Shown here in pieces: positions 9,702 through 16,009 of a DNA stretch of 30,425 nt; position 1 is the stretch's first letter, and the number at the start of each line of letters is the position of its first letter. A model generated the notes under the pieces. The model searched no databases. It was not told the origin of the DNA and saw nothing but the letters and a program-made list of their open reading frames with translations. A program made the position numbers and the translations under genes. This DNA is from a virus. The DNA is taken from the IMG/VR virus record IMGVR_UViG_3300010885_023949, positions 1 to 30,425 of that record, one strand, 5' to 3'.

Positions 9702-9734
9702 TAAAGATACTAAATAGTTTTTTAAAATACCAAA
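9702..9734 (-). promoter_or_regulatory. Candidate Bacteroidota-type promoter for the phosphoesterase/tail unit
   Basis: On the minus strand TTTG (9731-9734), 21 bases, then TATCTTTA (9702-9709), close to the known -33 TTTG / -7 TAnnTTTG pattern with the last base changed. The start codon lies 29 bases downstream. Confidence 0.45.
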
Positions 9735-9782
9735 TAATTTAAACCAACTACGTTATTGTCTATAATCAATTTAGTTATAAAT

Positions 9783-9813
9783 AAAAAAACTCCTGAGAAA
9801 TTAATCTCAGGAG
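9783..9813 (-). terminator. Intrinsic terminator after the fibre genes
   Basis: Perfect 9-bp stem CTCCTGAGA / TCTCAGGAG with a six-base loop (9790-9813), followed on the minus strand by seven T. It ends leftward transcription after the 170-aa gene, before the phosphoesterase promoter. Confidence 0.8.
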
Positions 9814-9841
9814 AATCCTGTAAAACCAACAAAACAGGATT
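9814..9841. terminator. Second hairpin of the double terminator
   Basis: Perfect 8-bp stem AATCCTGT / ACAGGATT with a 12-base loop, directly abutting the first hairpin. On the plus strand it runs into TTTTT, so it could also stop rightward (antisense) transcripts. Confidence 0.6.
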
Positions 9842-9894
9842 TTTGTATCTTATTATATAAAATCAGTTTGTCTTGATATTACTAAATGATATAT

Positions 9895-10407
9895 TTATCC
9901 AGCACCACAAGCACTGCAATCACCTTCACTACTACAAGGAGGAGTTTCAGGAACACCAGGGCAATAAGTCACTGTAATTCCTGCAGGAGGTGGAGCTTCA
10001 ACTGAACCTGTCACTACACATTCTGTTACTACACTATTTGCTGGTACGAGTTGAGATACTTCACTTCCACCACAAGGTGTAATTAGTATATATAAATCAC
10101 CTTCTGTTGTATTTTCTAATCTAACACACTCACATGGATATGTAGTGGTGGTGGTTGTTGTAGTAGATGTACTAGTGGTAGTGGTAGTAGCACCAATGAT
10201 TAAATCAATGTAATTAGTACATACAGAATCAGATGTCACTCTTATCAATACAGCTCCATCTGGAACTAAAGAAGAAGTGTAGCCTGCTATTAAAGAAGCT
10301 TTAGGCACATTGGTTTCAAAAGGAACTACAAACCCATCTACATCTGAATACAAATCAAATGGTCCTGTATCAGAACCTGCTATTGTTAATGTTATTAATA
10401 CTGTCAT
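9895..10407 (-). CDS. Modular virion surface/fibre protein with poly-Thr linker
   Basis: 170 aa in three parts. Residues 1-72 are a beta-type module (GPF at 15-17, V34, K36, LIAG at 39-42, C63-x-N) also found at the start of the 289-aa protein (624-1493). Residues 74-89 are a Thr/Ser linker (TTTTTSTS then eight Thr). Residues 90-170 are a second module with Cys pairs (CECVRL, TPCGGSEV, TECVVTGSV) and a Cys-rich end (CSSEGDCSACGAG). No signal peptide or membrane segment. The domain-linker-domain design fits a decoration or receptor-contacting protein on the virion; the role is inferred. It is the last gene before the double terminator. Confidence 0.65.
   Translation of the reverse strand: MTVLITLTIAGSDTGPFDLYSDVDGFVVPFETNVPKASLIAGYTSSLVPDGAVLIRVTSDSVCTNYIDLIIGATTTTTSTSTTTTTTTTYPCECVRLENTTEGDLYILITPCGGSEVSQLVPANSVVTECVVTGSVEAPPPAGITVTYCPGVPETPPCSSEGDCSACGAG
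10141..10188 (-). repeat. Poly-Thr/Ser tract, copy 3
   Basis: Sixteen Thr/Ser codons linking the two modules of the 170-aa protein. It shares the CAACAACCACCAC core (minus strand) with the other tracts. Confidence 0.8.
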
Positions 10408-10418
10408 ATCTTATTGGT

Positions 10419-10727
10419 TTATAAACTTGTTGTAGTAGTGGTGGTTGTTGCAGGACATGTATTTACCAATTGGCAAAAGTATGCCTGAAGAAGAGGAGTG
10501 TTTTCAATTGTAGATATAATGTGTGATATAAATTCATCAGAACACATTCTATTATCTATCTTCTGTAACGCCACCTCTAGATTATCTTTTGATTGAATTC
10601 CTGTACAAGGTAAATTTGGACCATTGTATATAATTTGAAAACTAGATATACAAGGATCATTACATGCAAATGGAAATGCAATTCTATAAGCTTCACTGTA
10701 ACAAGGCATTCCTGGTAAACAAGACAT
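10419..10727 (-). CDS. Small fibre-type protein ending in poly-Thr
   Basis: 102 aa. Residues 33-57 contain the pattern YNGPNLPCTGIQSKDNLEVA, matching the N-terminal pattern of the tail-collar protein next to it (YTGIDVPVLGIQTGDSLS). Eight cysteines are spread through the chain, and it ends ATTTTTTTSL, that is, seven threonines and two residues before the stop. It looks like an N-terminal anchoring module whose C-terminal adhesin part has been lost, or that joins other proteins non-covalently. Separated by 9 bases from the collar gene upstream and 11 from the 170-aa gene downstream. Confidence 0.6.
   Translation of the reverse strand: MSCLPGMPCYSEAYRIAFPFACNDPCISSFQIIYNGPNLPCTGIQSKDNLEVALQKIDNRMCSDEFISHIISTIENTPLLQAYFCQLVNTCPATTTTTTTSL
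10428..10448 (-). repeat. Poly-Thr tract, copy 4
   Basis: Seven Thr codons just before the stop of the 102-aa gene. The 16-base string at 10435-10450 is identical to 1556-1571 in the muzzle gene. Confidence 0.8.
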
Positions 10728-10736
10728 AATTTAAAA

Positions 10737-11867
10737 TTAAGGAATGTATATAATATAATTTGTTGCCAAAGCTGGCTGATAATTTGGATGTGATAAACCA
10801 CCTCCTGCATTATTAACAGTGACATTTGCACTTATAGAAGTAGAACTAGTAATACCTAAAGTTGGTAATGTTGAACTACCCATAATCTCATAGTTTAAAG
10901 CTTGACTGCCATTAGATCTTGCTCTTGTTACATAAGTAGAAGCAGTTATTTGAGGGGTTCCAGTAGTATTTACATCTGTGTTATACATAAAGTGTGTATG
11001 TGCAACAGGTATAGGTGTTGTAGTATGTGTATGTGCAGGAATTTGTGTTGTAGTTAAAAGTACATTGTTTGTGCCATTTACTGAGTTTAATGTGTATGTA
11101 GGATTACCAGCAATTGCTGGATCCACTGCAGCAGCCATTGCTCCTCCAGGAACACCTGTTGTTACACCTACACCCACTCTACCCCTTTTATCAGGAGTAC
11201 CATTAGATCCATTACATATATAAATCTTATCCCATCCTAAGCCTGCAATACCTGCTCCAGAACCATCAAAATTACTTAGAGTACCATAGTATTCCACTGC
11301 AGTGAATGGAACCATCTTAACATACTCTTGTGCAATAGGAGCTATTGAATTTAAATAGGCTTGTATTAATGCATCTAGATCAGCAAGTTTAACATAGTTT
11401 GTATCTACGTCTACAGCAAGAGCTACTAATGCAGCATCTACATCACAAAGTTTTATGATTACAGCTTGTAAGATATCATGTGTACCACTTGATGCAACAA
11501 CACCTGTTAAACAATCAATAGCATAATCACTTTCAAGAGATGCAAGTTCTGCAACAATTACATCTACTTGAGCCTGTAAATCACAAGCTGCTTCAATCAA
11601 TGCTGTGAAAAGGTTTAATGCATTTAAGTCTTCACAATCAGGAAGATATTGATTAACTACCTCACAAATAATTGCAGGATCTATAGTTAGTTTAATTCCT
11701 GTACCATCTAATGTAGATGTAAGAAATGTAATTATACATTGTTCTACAAAAGATAGAGAGTCACCTGTTTGTATTCCCAAAACAGGAACATCTATTCCTG
11801 TATATCTAACACACTTATCTGAGACAATCTCAGTGCATCCATTATAGCAATTTGAACAAATACTCAT
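10737..11867 (-). CDS. Tail fibre protein with tail-collar domain
   Basis: 376 aa. Residues 1-45 are a Cys-containing module with YTGIDVPVLGIQTGDSL, shared with the 102-aa protein. Residues ~50-190 are helical and Leu/Ala/Asp-rich, as in a trimeric shaft. From ~205 there is a phage tail-collar type domain: GWDKIYICNG, PDKRGRVGVG, then TTTQIPAHTHT and PVAHTHF, ending HPNYQPALATNYIIYIP. The two HTH triplets are the HxH type that bind metal in fibre tips of other phages. It probably contacts the host surface. It starts directly after the 88-aa gene's stop (TAAATG). Confidence 0.8.
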   Translation of the reverse strand: MSICSNCYNGCTEIVSDKCVRYTGIDVPVLGIQTGDSLSFVEQCIITFLTSTLDGTGIKLTIDPAIICEVVNQYLPDCEDLNALNLFTALIEAACDLQAQVDVIVAELASLESDYAIDCLTGVVASSGTHDILQAVIIKLCDVDAALVALAVDVDTNYVKLADLDALIQAYLNSIAPIAQEYVKMVPFTAVEYYGTLSNFDGSGAGIAGLGWDKIYICNGSNGTPDKRGRVGVGVTTGVPGGAMAAAVDPAIAGNPTYTLNSVNGTNNVLLTTTQIPAHTHTTTPIPVAHTHFMYNTDVNTTGTPQITASTYVTRARSNGSQALNYEIMGSSTLPTLGITSSTSISANVTVNNAGGGLSHPNYQPALATNYIIYIP

Positions 11868-12134
11868 TTATTTATATTTTAAAAGTTTTACCCTACTAGC
11901 AATCATTTCTACAGTGAAACATGGAGCATAATCTGAATTACAAAATTTATACGTTAGTATTCTTTTATAATTCAAAAGATCCATCATAGCTTCTGCTGGT
12001 ATAGGTTGGTTTAATGAATAGATAATATTATTATATAAAGTGCTTGCTAATTCTGTTAGTCTGCAATCTATATCAATTAAAAGTGCTGTCACTGTAGCAC
12101 AGGCTGGATAAGTGGTGAGTCTAGGAGTTAACAT
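11868..12134 (-). CDS. Small conserved unknown in fibre cluster
   Basis: 88 aa, not recognised. The N-terminal half is helical with two conserved-looking Cys (C12, C24), and the C-terminal half has a basic region (ASRVKLLKYK at the end). No membrane segment. It is tightly packed: the start overlaps the 41-aa zinc protein by 14 bases, and its stop abuts the tail-collar gene's start. It is probably a chaperone or minor component for the fibre genes it precedes; that is inference from position alone. Confidence 0.6.
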   Translation of the reverse strand: MLTPRLTTYPACATVTALLIDIDCRLTELASTLYNNIIYSLNQPIPAEAMMDLLNYKRILTYKFCNSDYAPCFTVEMIASRVKLLKYK

Positions 12135-12246
12135 ATTTTATAACTTGTTTAAACTTTGTAGCAGCTGCACGACATATTGCACAAAGACCATTAACTAATT
12201 GACACCCACATCCAAAATTTGCTTTACATCCTCTACAAGTAGCCAT
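12121..12246 (-). CDS. 41-aa six-cysteine zinc-binding miniprotein
   Basis: ATG at 12246, TAG at 12121-12123. Six cysteines in a tight pattern: C4-x2-C7, C13-x-C15, C22-x2-C25 (TCRGCKANFGCGCQL then LCAICR), followed by a basic helix with KFKQVIKY. The spacing fits one or two zinc sites. It starts one base after the stop of the 188-aa gene (TGA-T-ATG) and overlaps the 88-aa gene by 14 bases, so it lies in the translated chain of the operon and is unlikely to be a chance frame. Function unknown; similar miniproteins recur in crAss-like tail regions as far as I recall. Confidence 0.75.
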   Translation of the reverse strand: MATCRGCKANFGCGCQLVNGLCAICRAAATKFKQVIKYVNS

Positions 12247-12247
12247 A

Positions 12248-12814
12248 TCATCCAAAGTTTACAACATAATTAGTACCAGAGCAATAACAGTTATTTTTAA
12301 TAAAATTATCTAACATACTGTTTGCTTGAGTATATAATTTATTAGATTCAATTATTGCACAATTATTTGCAGCAGCTATAGATCCTTGAATAAAGAAATA
12401 TATACTTGTAAGATTAACTTTCTGTTGAGTCTTTATAGCTCTATCGCATTCCATCATGTCAAGTTTCATAAATGCTCCATCAAACTTTTCTTGTATTTTA
12501 TCCACTCTCATAATGCTTTTTTCAACAAAGTTTTCATATGCTGGTTCAACAGTGTATTTAAGTGTGTATATTCCATCAGGAAGAGGTATTAAAGGTTGCC
12601 CCAAAATACTTAGTCCTAGTGAAGCAGATGTAAATATATTAAAATCATTAGGTGTAAAAGGAAGAATTACAAGTCCTAATGAAGGAACATTTATTTCAAT
12701 TGTAGGAGATACTACAATGGGAGGAGTGGTGGGATATGTTGATGCATCAGCCACACCTAATGTTAACGTACTATACGTAGGTACTACTATTATATCTAGA
12801 TTTAAAGCTGGCAT
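12248..12814 (-). CDS. Conserved crAss-like structural protein
   Basis: 188 aa. The first ~85 residues are Pro/Thr/Ile-rich, likely beta. Then comes GIYTLKYTVEPAYENFVEKS and a helical part (RVDKIQEKFDGAFMKLDMME, then CDRAIKTQQKVNLTSIYFFI) with an Ala/Asn-rich helix and a Cys-containing end. The helical part strongly resembles a protein common in the virion gene block of crAss-like phages. No enzyme motif. I infer a minor head or neck protein. Its leader contains the hairpin at 12833-12868, and its stop is one base from the zinc miniprotein. Confidence 0.65.
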   Translation of the reverse strand: MPALNLDIIVVPTYSTLTLGVADASTYPTTPPIVVSPTIEINVPSLGLVILPFTPNDFNIFTSASLGLSILGQPLIPLPDGIYTLKYTVEPAYENFVEKSIMRVDKIQEKFDGAFMKLDMMECDRAIKTQQKVNLTSIYFFIQGSIAAANNCAIIESNKLYTQANSMLDNFIKNNCYCSGTNYVVNFG

Positions 12815-12832
12815 AATTAGTTTAAATAAATA

Positions 12833-12868
12833 TGCCAGAGGATCTGAGAAATCCTCTCACCTCTGGCA
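12833..12868 (-). terminator. Hairpin between capsid-associated and 188-aa genes
   Basis: TGCCAGAGG / CCTCTGGCA, perfect 9 bp, with an alternative inner stem AGAGGAT / ATCCTCT using part of the same arm. Minus-strand continuation is TATTTATTT, a weak U tract, so partial termination or RNA processing is possible. Confidence 0.5.
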
Positions 12869-12902
12869 CAGGTTATGTGATATTTAATTTACAACTACCC
12901 AA

Positions 12903-14078
12903 TTATGGAATTAAAGTGGAAGTGGTTGTAGTGGTAGGCCAAATTGTAGTGGTGGTAGAAGTGGTTGTAACACAAGTGTTATCATTAACCACAGTACCAA
13001 GAGCAGCTTCCAATACAGTTTCAATAGCAGCAGCAATTCCACTTACATCTGAATTAGGAGCAGCAATGATCACCATAGAGTCTTCCATGATATAATCACC
13101 ATACTGATAAGCAGATTTGTTATACTCATTAAACTTAATGTAATAAGTATCATAAGTCACTCCTGAAGATACCCAAGACTCAAAGTTCTCATTGTATCCA
13201 GCCATTCTGTAAAGATGCTTTAAGTATCCTGCTTGGTAGCTGTAGAAATTTTTCTCTAGTTGAGCAATTTCAGCAGATTGACCTGAAGCATAAGAAGAAC
13301 GTTGAATGATGATTGGATCAGCAACAACATCACAATTGTCAGCAACAATAAAGTCAGCAGTTGTAGCAGGACCATTGAAAACAAATGTTCTAAAGTACAT
13401 TCTGTCATATTCAAAAGGGAATGCAGCAACATCACATGGTTGACCATATACAGTTAGAGGCTTTCCAGTAATACGAAGAATGGCAGAAGCGTCATTACCT
13501 ATACGTTGGAATGTGTAGAATGTATTGAAGCTAATGTTATCAGGATTTGTACCAGGAGCTTGTTGCTCTAGTTTAGCAATAACACTATCAATAAATTCAG
13601 GAATATCAACTTGATCACAAGGATTAGCATCACAAGCACAACAAGGAGCTTGAACAGTTACTGAACGAGTGAAACCATTGAAATACAAAGTGTCAATGTA
13701 AGAAGAATGAGCACGAAGAGTTAATGTAACTACATCACTACATTGTACATTCCAATTAGTTACATCAGTAACTTGTGTAGCTGCTGTTGGGCAACCAGTT
13801 ACTGTGTACCATTCAGTTACATTAGAATTGCAACCAGAACCTGATGGACATCCTTTAATCTTATCAGAACGTTTAGATCCTTGTAGATAAGTGTTTGTTC
13901 TACCTTGAGCTATGTAAAAATAAGGAGAAGCAGCAATATTACCAGCTGTTGCTAGAGAATAATCACTTCTAAAAATACCCACTTGACCTGCAGTGAGGTC
14001 TTGGGTTGAACCAGAGCTAGGAAGAGAAGTCTGTCCTACTGGAACCACGAATAACGTGGTTAATGAAAAATCAGCCAT
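12903..14078 (-). CDS. Probable auxiliary capsid/decoration protein with poly-Thr tail
   Basis: 391 aa. The start (ADFSLTTLFVVPVGQTSLP) and TAGNIAASPYFYIAQGR resemble a capsid-region protein common in crAss-like phages. Residues ~70-160 have many Cys (GCPSGSGC, TGCP, QAPCCACDANPC) in a beta-rich domain. Residues ~270-345 hold the Tyr-rich segment KNFYSYQAGYLKHLYRMAGY. The last 21 residues are a Thr/Ser tail (371-378 and 382-388) split by IWP and ending LIP. Position downstream of the capsid genes and the lack of membrane or enzyme motifs suggest a head-surface protein whose tail is displayed outward. Its identity with the auxiliary capsid protein of characterised crAss phages is a guess. Confidence 0.6.
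   Translation of the reverse strand: MADFSLTTLFVVPVGQTSLPSSGSTQDLTAGQVGIFRSDYSLATAGNIAASPYFYIAQGRTNTYLQGSKRSDKIKGCPSGSGCNSNVTEWYTVTGCPTAATQVTDVTNWNVQCSDVVTLTLRAHSSYIDTLYFNGFTRSVTVQAPCCACDANPCDQVDIPEFIDSVIAKLEQQAPGTNPDNISFNTFYTFQRIGNDASAILRITGKPLTVYGQPCDVAAFPFEYDRMYFRTFVFNGPATTADFIVADNCDVVADPIIIQRSSYASGQSAEIAQLEKNFYSYQAGYLKHLYRMAGYNENFESWVSSGVTYDTYYIKFNEYNKSAYQYGDYIMEDSMVIIAAPNSDVSGIAAAIETVLEAALGTVVNDNTCVTTTSTTTTIWPTTTTTSTLIP
12915..12968 (-). repeat. Poly-Thr/Ser tract, copy 5
   Basis: Eighteen codons, mostly Thr, interrupted by Ile-Trp-Pro, at the C-terminus of the 391-aa capsid-region protein. Confidence 0.75.
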
Positions 14079-14107
14079 TTTTTATATTAATTTAATTGTT
14101 TAAAAAT

Positions 14108-14839
14108 TTATTCATTTGTTTGTATTCTGTATGCTGCACTTTGTACAGCAGATTGATTCTCAGTATACATTGCAAGATTTTGAACTGTAAGATCTAGAAG
14201 TTCATCTTCAAGATATAATTCAAGTTCACAATTTCTGTCTACTGATGGATTTCCATCAAATCCAACATATCCTGTTTTATCGATGTATACAGGATATCGC
14301 ATATACATTATATTAATAGATGTTGGTGTAAACGTACCATCTGTAAATATACTCATATCATCAGTGGCAAGATAATTGAATGTTTCTTGATATTCAAATG
14401 ATGGTTTGTAATGATCATTATTTAAAAGAAACTGTAAATCACCATGTTTAGTTAAATCATTGTTTATCCAAATCTTTCTATCCTTACATCTACCCTTATC
14501 TGCTAATACATAACAATCTAAGTAGAACATGTACTTTGGTAATAGAGTGGTTACATCTGCTTTCCATTGATTTAATTGTTCATCTTCTAATGTCAAAGGA
14601 AGTGGTTGATGATTATAATCTTCAACTAAACTTTGTAAATCTTCATAACGTTTCTTGAAAGAATCAAGTCCCATTCCACTAGATGTACTAAACCCATCAA
14701 CCTTTTGCTTAATTAACTTAATCTGAGCTTCATTTAAAGCTAAGATTTTGTCTTCAAGATTAATTTGCTGATGTTCGTTTGAGGATAGCTTATTTAGTTT
14801 TTGATCTATTTTATATAATAAACTATCTACTGGTATCAT
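14108..14839 (-). CDS. Neck/connector structural protein
   Basis: 243 aa. Residues 1-75 are strongly helical and probably coiled coil (LLYKIDQKLNKLSSNEHQQI, then LNEAQIKLIKQKVDGF). The middle holds YMFYLDCYVLADKGRCKDRK, and the C-terminal half is mixed alpha/beta with INIMYMRYPVYIDKTGYVGF and a helix carrying ELYLEDELLDLTVQNLAMYT. This is a pattern of crAss-like head-completion proteins, though I cannot name the subunit. It overlaps the upstream 322-aa gene by four bases (ATGA), so the two are translated together. Confidence 0.6.
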   Translation of the reverse strand: MIPVDSLLYKIDQKLNKLSSNEHQQINLEDKILALNEAQIKLIKQKVDGFSTSSGMGLDSFKKRYEDLQSLVEDYNHQPLPLTLEDEQLNQWKADVTTLLPKYMFYLDCYVLADKGRCKDRKIWINNDLTKHGDLQFLLNNDHYKPSFEYQETFNYLATDDMSIFTDGTFTPTSINIMYMRYPVYIDKTGYVGFDGNPSVDRNCELELYLEDELLDLTVQNLAMYTENQSAVQSAAYRIQTNE

Positions 14840-15804
14840 ACAGATGCTAATTTTTTAGATTTAACTTTTTGTTCTAGAGTGATTAACTCATCTTGGTTAT
14901 CATCATCAGCAAGGAATTTGATTAAATCTTCTTCATCCTTTGCTATTTCAAACTCCCCTTCATAAACTTTACCATTAGCTTTTGATCTATAAACAGAATG
15001 GGTAATTGCTTGTTTTACAAGATCTTTAATATGGAGCAAGTTTTCTTTCATGTCAGCAAATCTGCCAAACACTTCAACAGGATTCAATCCTTGGAATTTA
15101 CCATTAACAAACTCTGTTTGTTTAAGAACATTATCTACTAAGTTATATACCACTTCTTCTTTAGTCTCATCTGTAACAGGTAATCCTAATAATCGTGCCA
15201 CTTTTCTTTTCTTCTCAGGACTCATTGAATCAAATTTGACAATAGCCTTATTGATCAATTGTTTCTTCTTATAGATGACAGCATTTTCTATTTCATCATC
15301 AGCTACATAAAATTGTGTGTCAGCTGAATATTCTCCACGTTCCCAAGCTTGGTAACTAGAAGCAATTGTTGGATGAACACGTAACCAAGAAAAAGCTAAT
15401 TCCTGAAAGGGATTACTTAAATCAAAATAGTTATCACCATCTAGTAACTTAACAGATTGTACATGAAGTACATCATCTGCAGAACTTGATAAACCATAGT
15501 TCCAAAAAGAAGAACGTGGTCCTAAATCAACACTACCTAACGCTTCTTCAAGTTTTACTTTAAGAGCTTTAACACGTTCAGTTTCTAATTCTTTTTCTAG
15601 TGGATCTTGAATTCTGCGAATGTAAGCAGCATTAACATCAAGTCCTGTTCTGTATTGACCATCCAATTCCTTATAAGGATATTTGAATACGCCTGTACCA
15701 GGAATTCTTGTCAAACCTTGTGCAGAAAGTCCTCCTTGCATTGTTTGTAATTGAGAGTTATTATAATCTCTTTTAAGTGTGGCGATTTTTCCTATCTTGC
15801 CCAT
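14836..15804 (-). CDS. Conserved head protein encoded after the capsid gene
   Basis: 322 aa from the ATG at 15804 (MGKIGKIATLKRDYNNSQLQ). A longer frame to 15891 exists, but its extra 29 codons run back through the inter-gene leader and lack sequence character, so I chose the internal ATG with an A-rich leader. Visible parts: GLTRIPGTGVFKYPYKELDG, an acidic/basic helix (EKELETERVKALKVKLEEAL), WLRVHPTIASSYQAWERGEY, then a helical region with SPEKKRKVARLLGLPV. The end is acidic then basic. It occupies the slot just after the capsid gene in crAss-like phages, and is probably a minor virion protein. Four-base overlap with the 243-aa gene. Confidence 0.65.
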   Translation of the reverse strand: MGKIGKIATLKRDYNNSQLQTMQGGLSAQGLTRIPGTGVFKYPYKELDGQYRTGLDVNAAYIRRIQDPLEKELETERVKALKVKLEEALGSVDLGPRSSFWNYGLSSSADDVLHVQSVKLLDGDNYFDLSNPFQELAFSWLRVHPTIASSYQAWERGEYSADTQFYVADDEIENAVIYKKKQLINKAIVKFDSMSPEKKRKVARLLGLPVTDETKEEVVYNLVDNVLKQTEFVNGKFQGLNPVEVFGRFADMKENLLHIKDLVKQAITHSVYRSKANGKVYEGEFEIAKDEEDLIKFLADDDNQDELITLEQKVKSKKLASV

Positions 15805-15905
15805 AATGTAGTTTAATTTATTTTTGGTTTTATTATTGCAGAGTGTTTCTATCGAAAGAAATGCAAAGAGACATGTAATCTCAGTCATCACTCTGAAAAG
15901 AGAAT

Positions 15906-15942
15906 ATAGGCTCCTACAGGTGGGAGGATGTAAGGAGCCTAT
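15906..15942 (-). terminator. Second hairpin after capsid gene
   Basis: ATAGGCTCCT / AGGAGCCTAT, perfect 10 bp, extended past a bulged T by GAGAA / TTCTC. No long U tract follows on the minus strand, so it may protect or process the mRNA end. Confidence 0.55.
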
Positions 15943-15951
15943 TTCTCAGAG

Positions 15952-15998
15952 AAAAAATCTAGTATAAGCGACCAGTTCTTATGGGATGGCTACTAGAT
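15952..15998 (-). terminator. Terminator after major capsid gene
   Basis: Stem ATCTAGTA / TACTAGAT (8 bp) at 15957-15998 with an inner ATAAG / CTTAT pair, followed on the minus strand by six T. It starts 12 bases after the capsid stop codon. Confidence 0.7.
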
Positions 15999-16009
15999 AT
16001 ATTCTATTA

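Noticed and set aside
10577-10831. 84-codon minus-strand frame across the 102-aa gene start
   Set aside because: Shifted frame over two better genes; hydrophobic, biased composition.
12456-12887. 143-codon plus-strand frame
   Set aside because: Antisense to the conserved 188-aa protein and runs through the hairpin at 12833.
1552-12968. Diversity-generating retroelement as source of the Thr tracts
   Set aside because: No reverse transcriptase gene and no template/variable repeat pair with A-specific changes is visible in the window.
15805-15891. N-terminal extension of the 322-aa head protein
   Set aside because: These codons are inter-gene leader; the conserved-looking sequence starts at the ATG at 15804.
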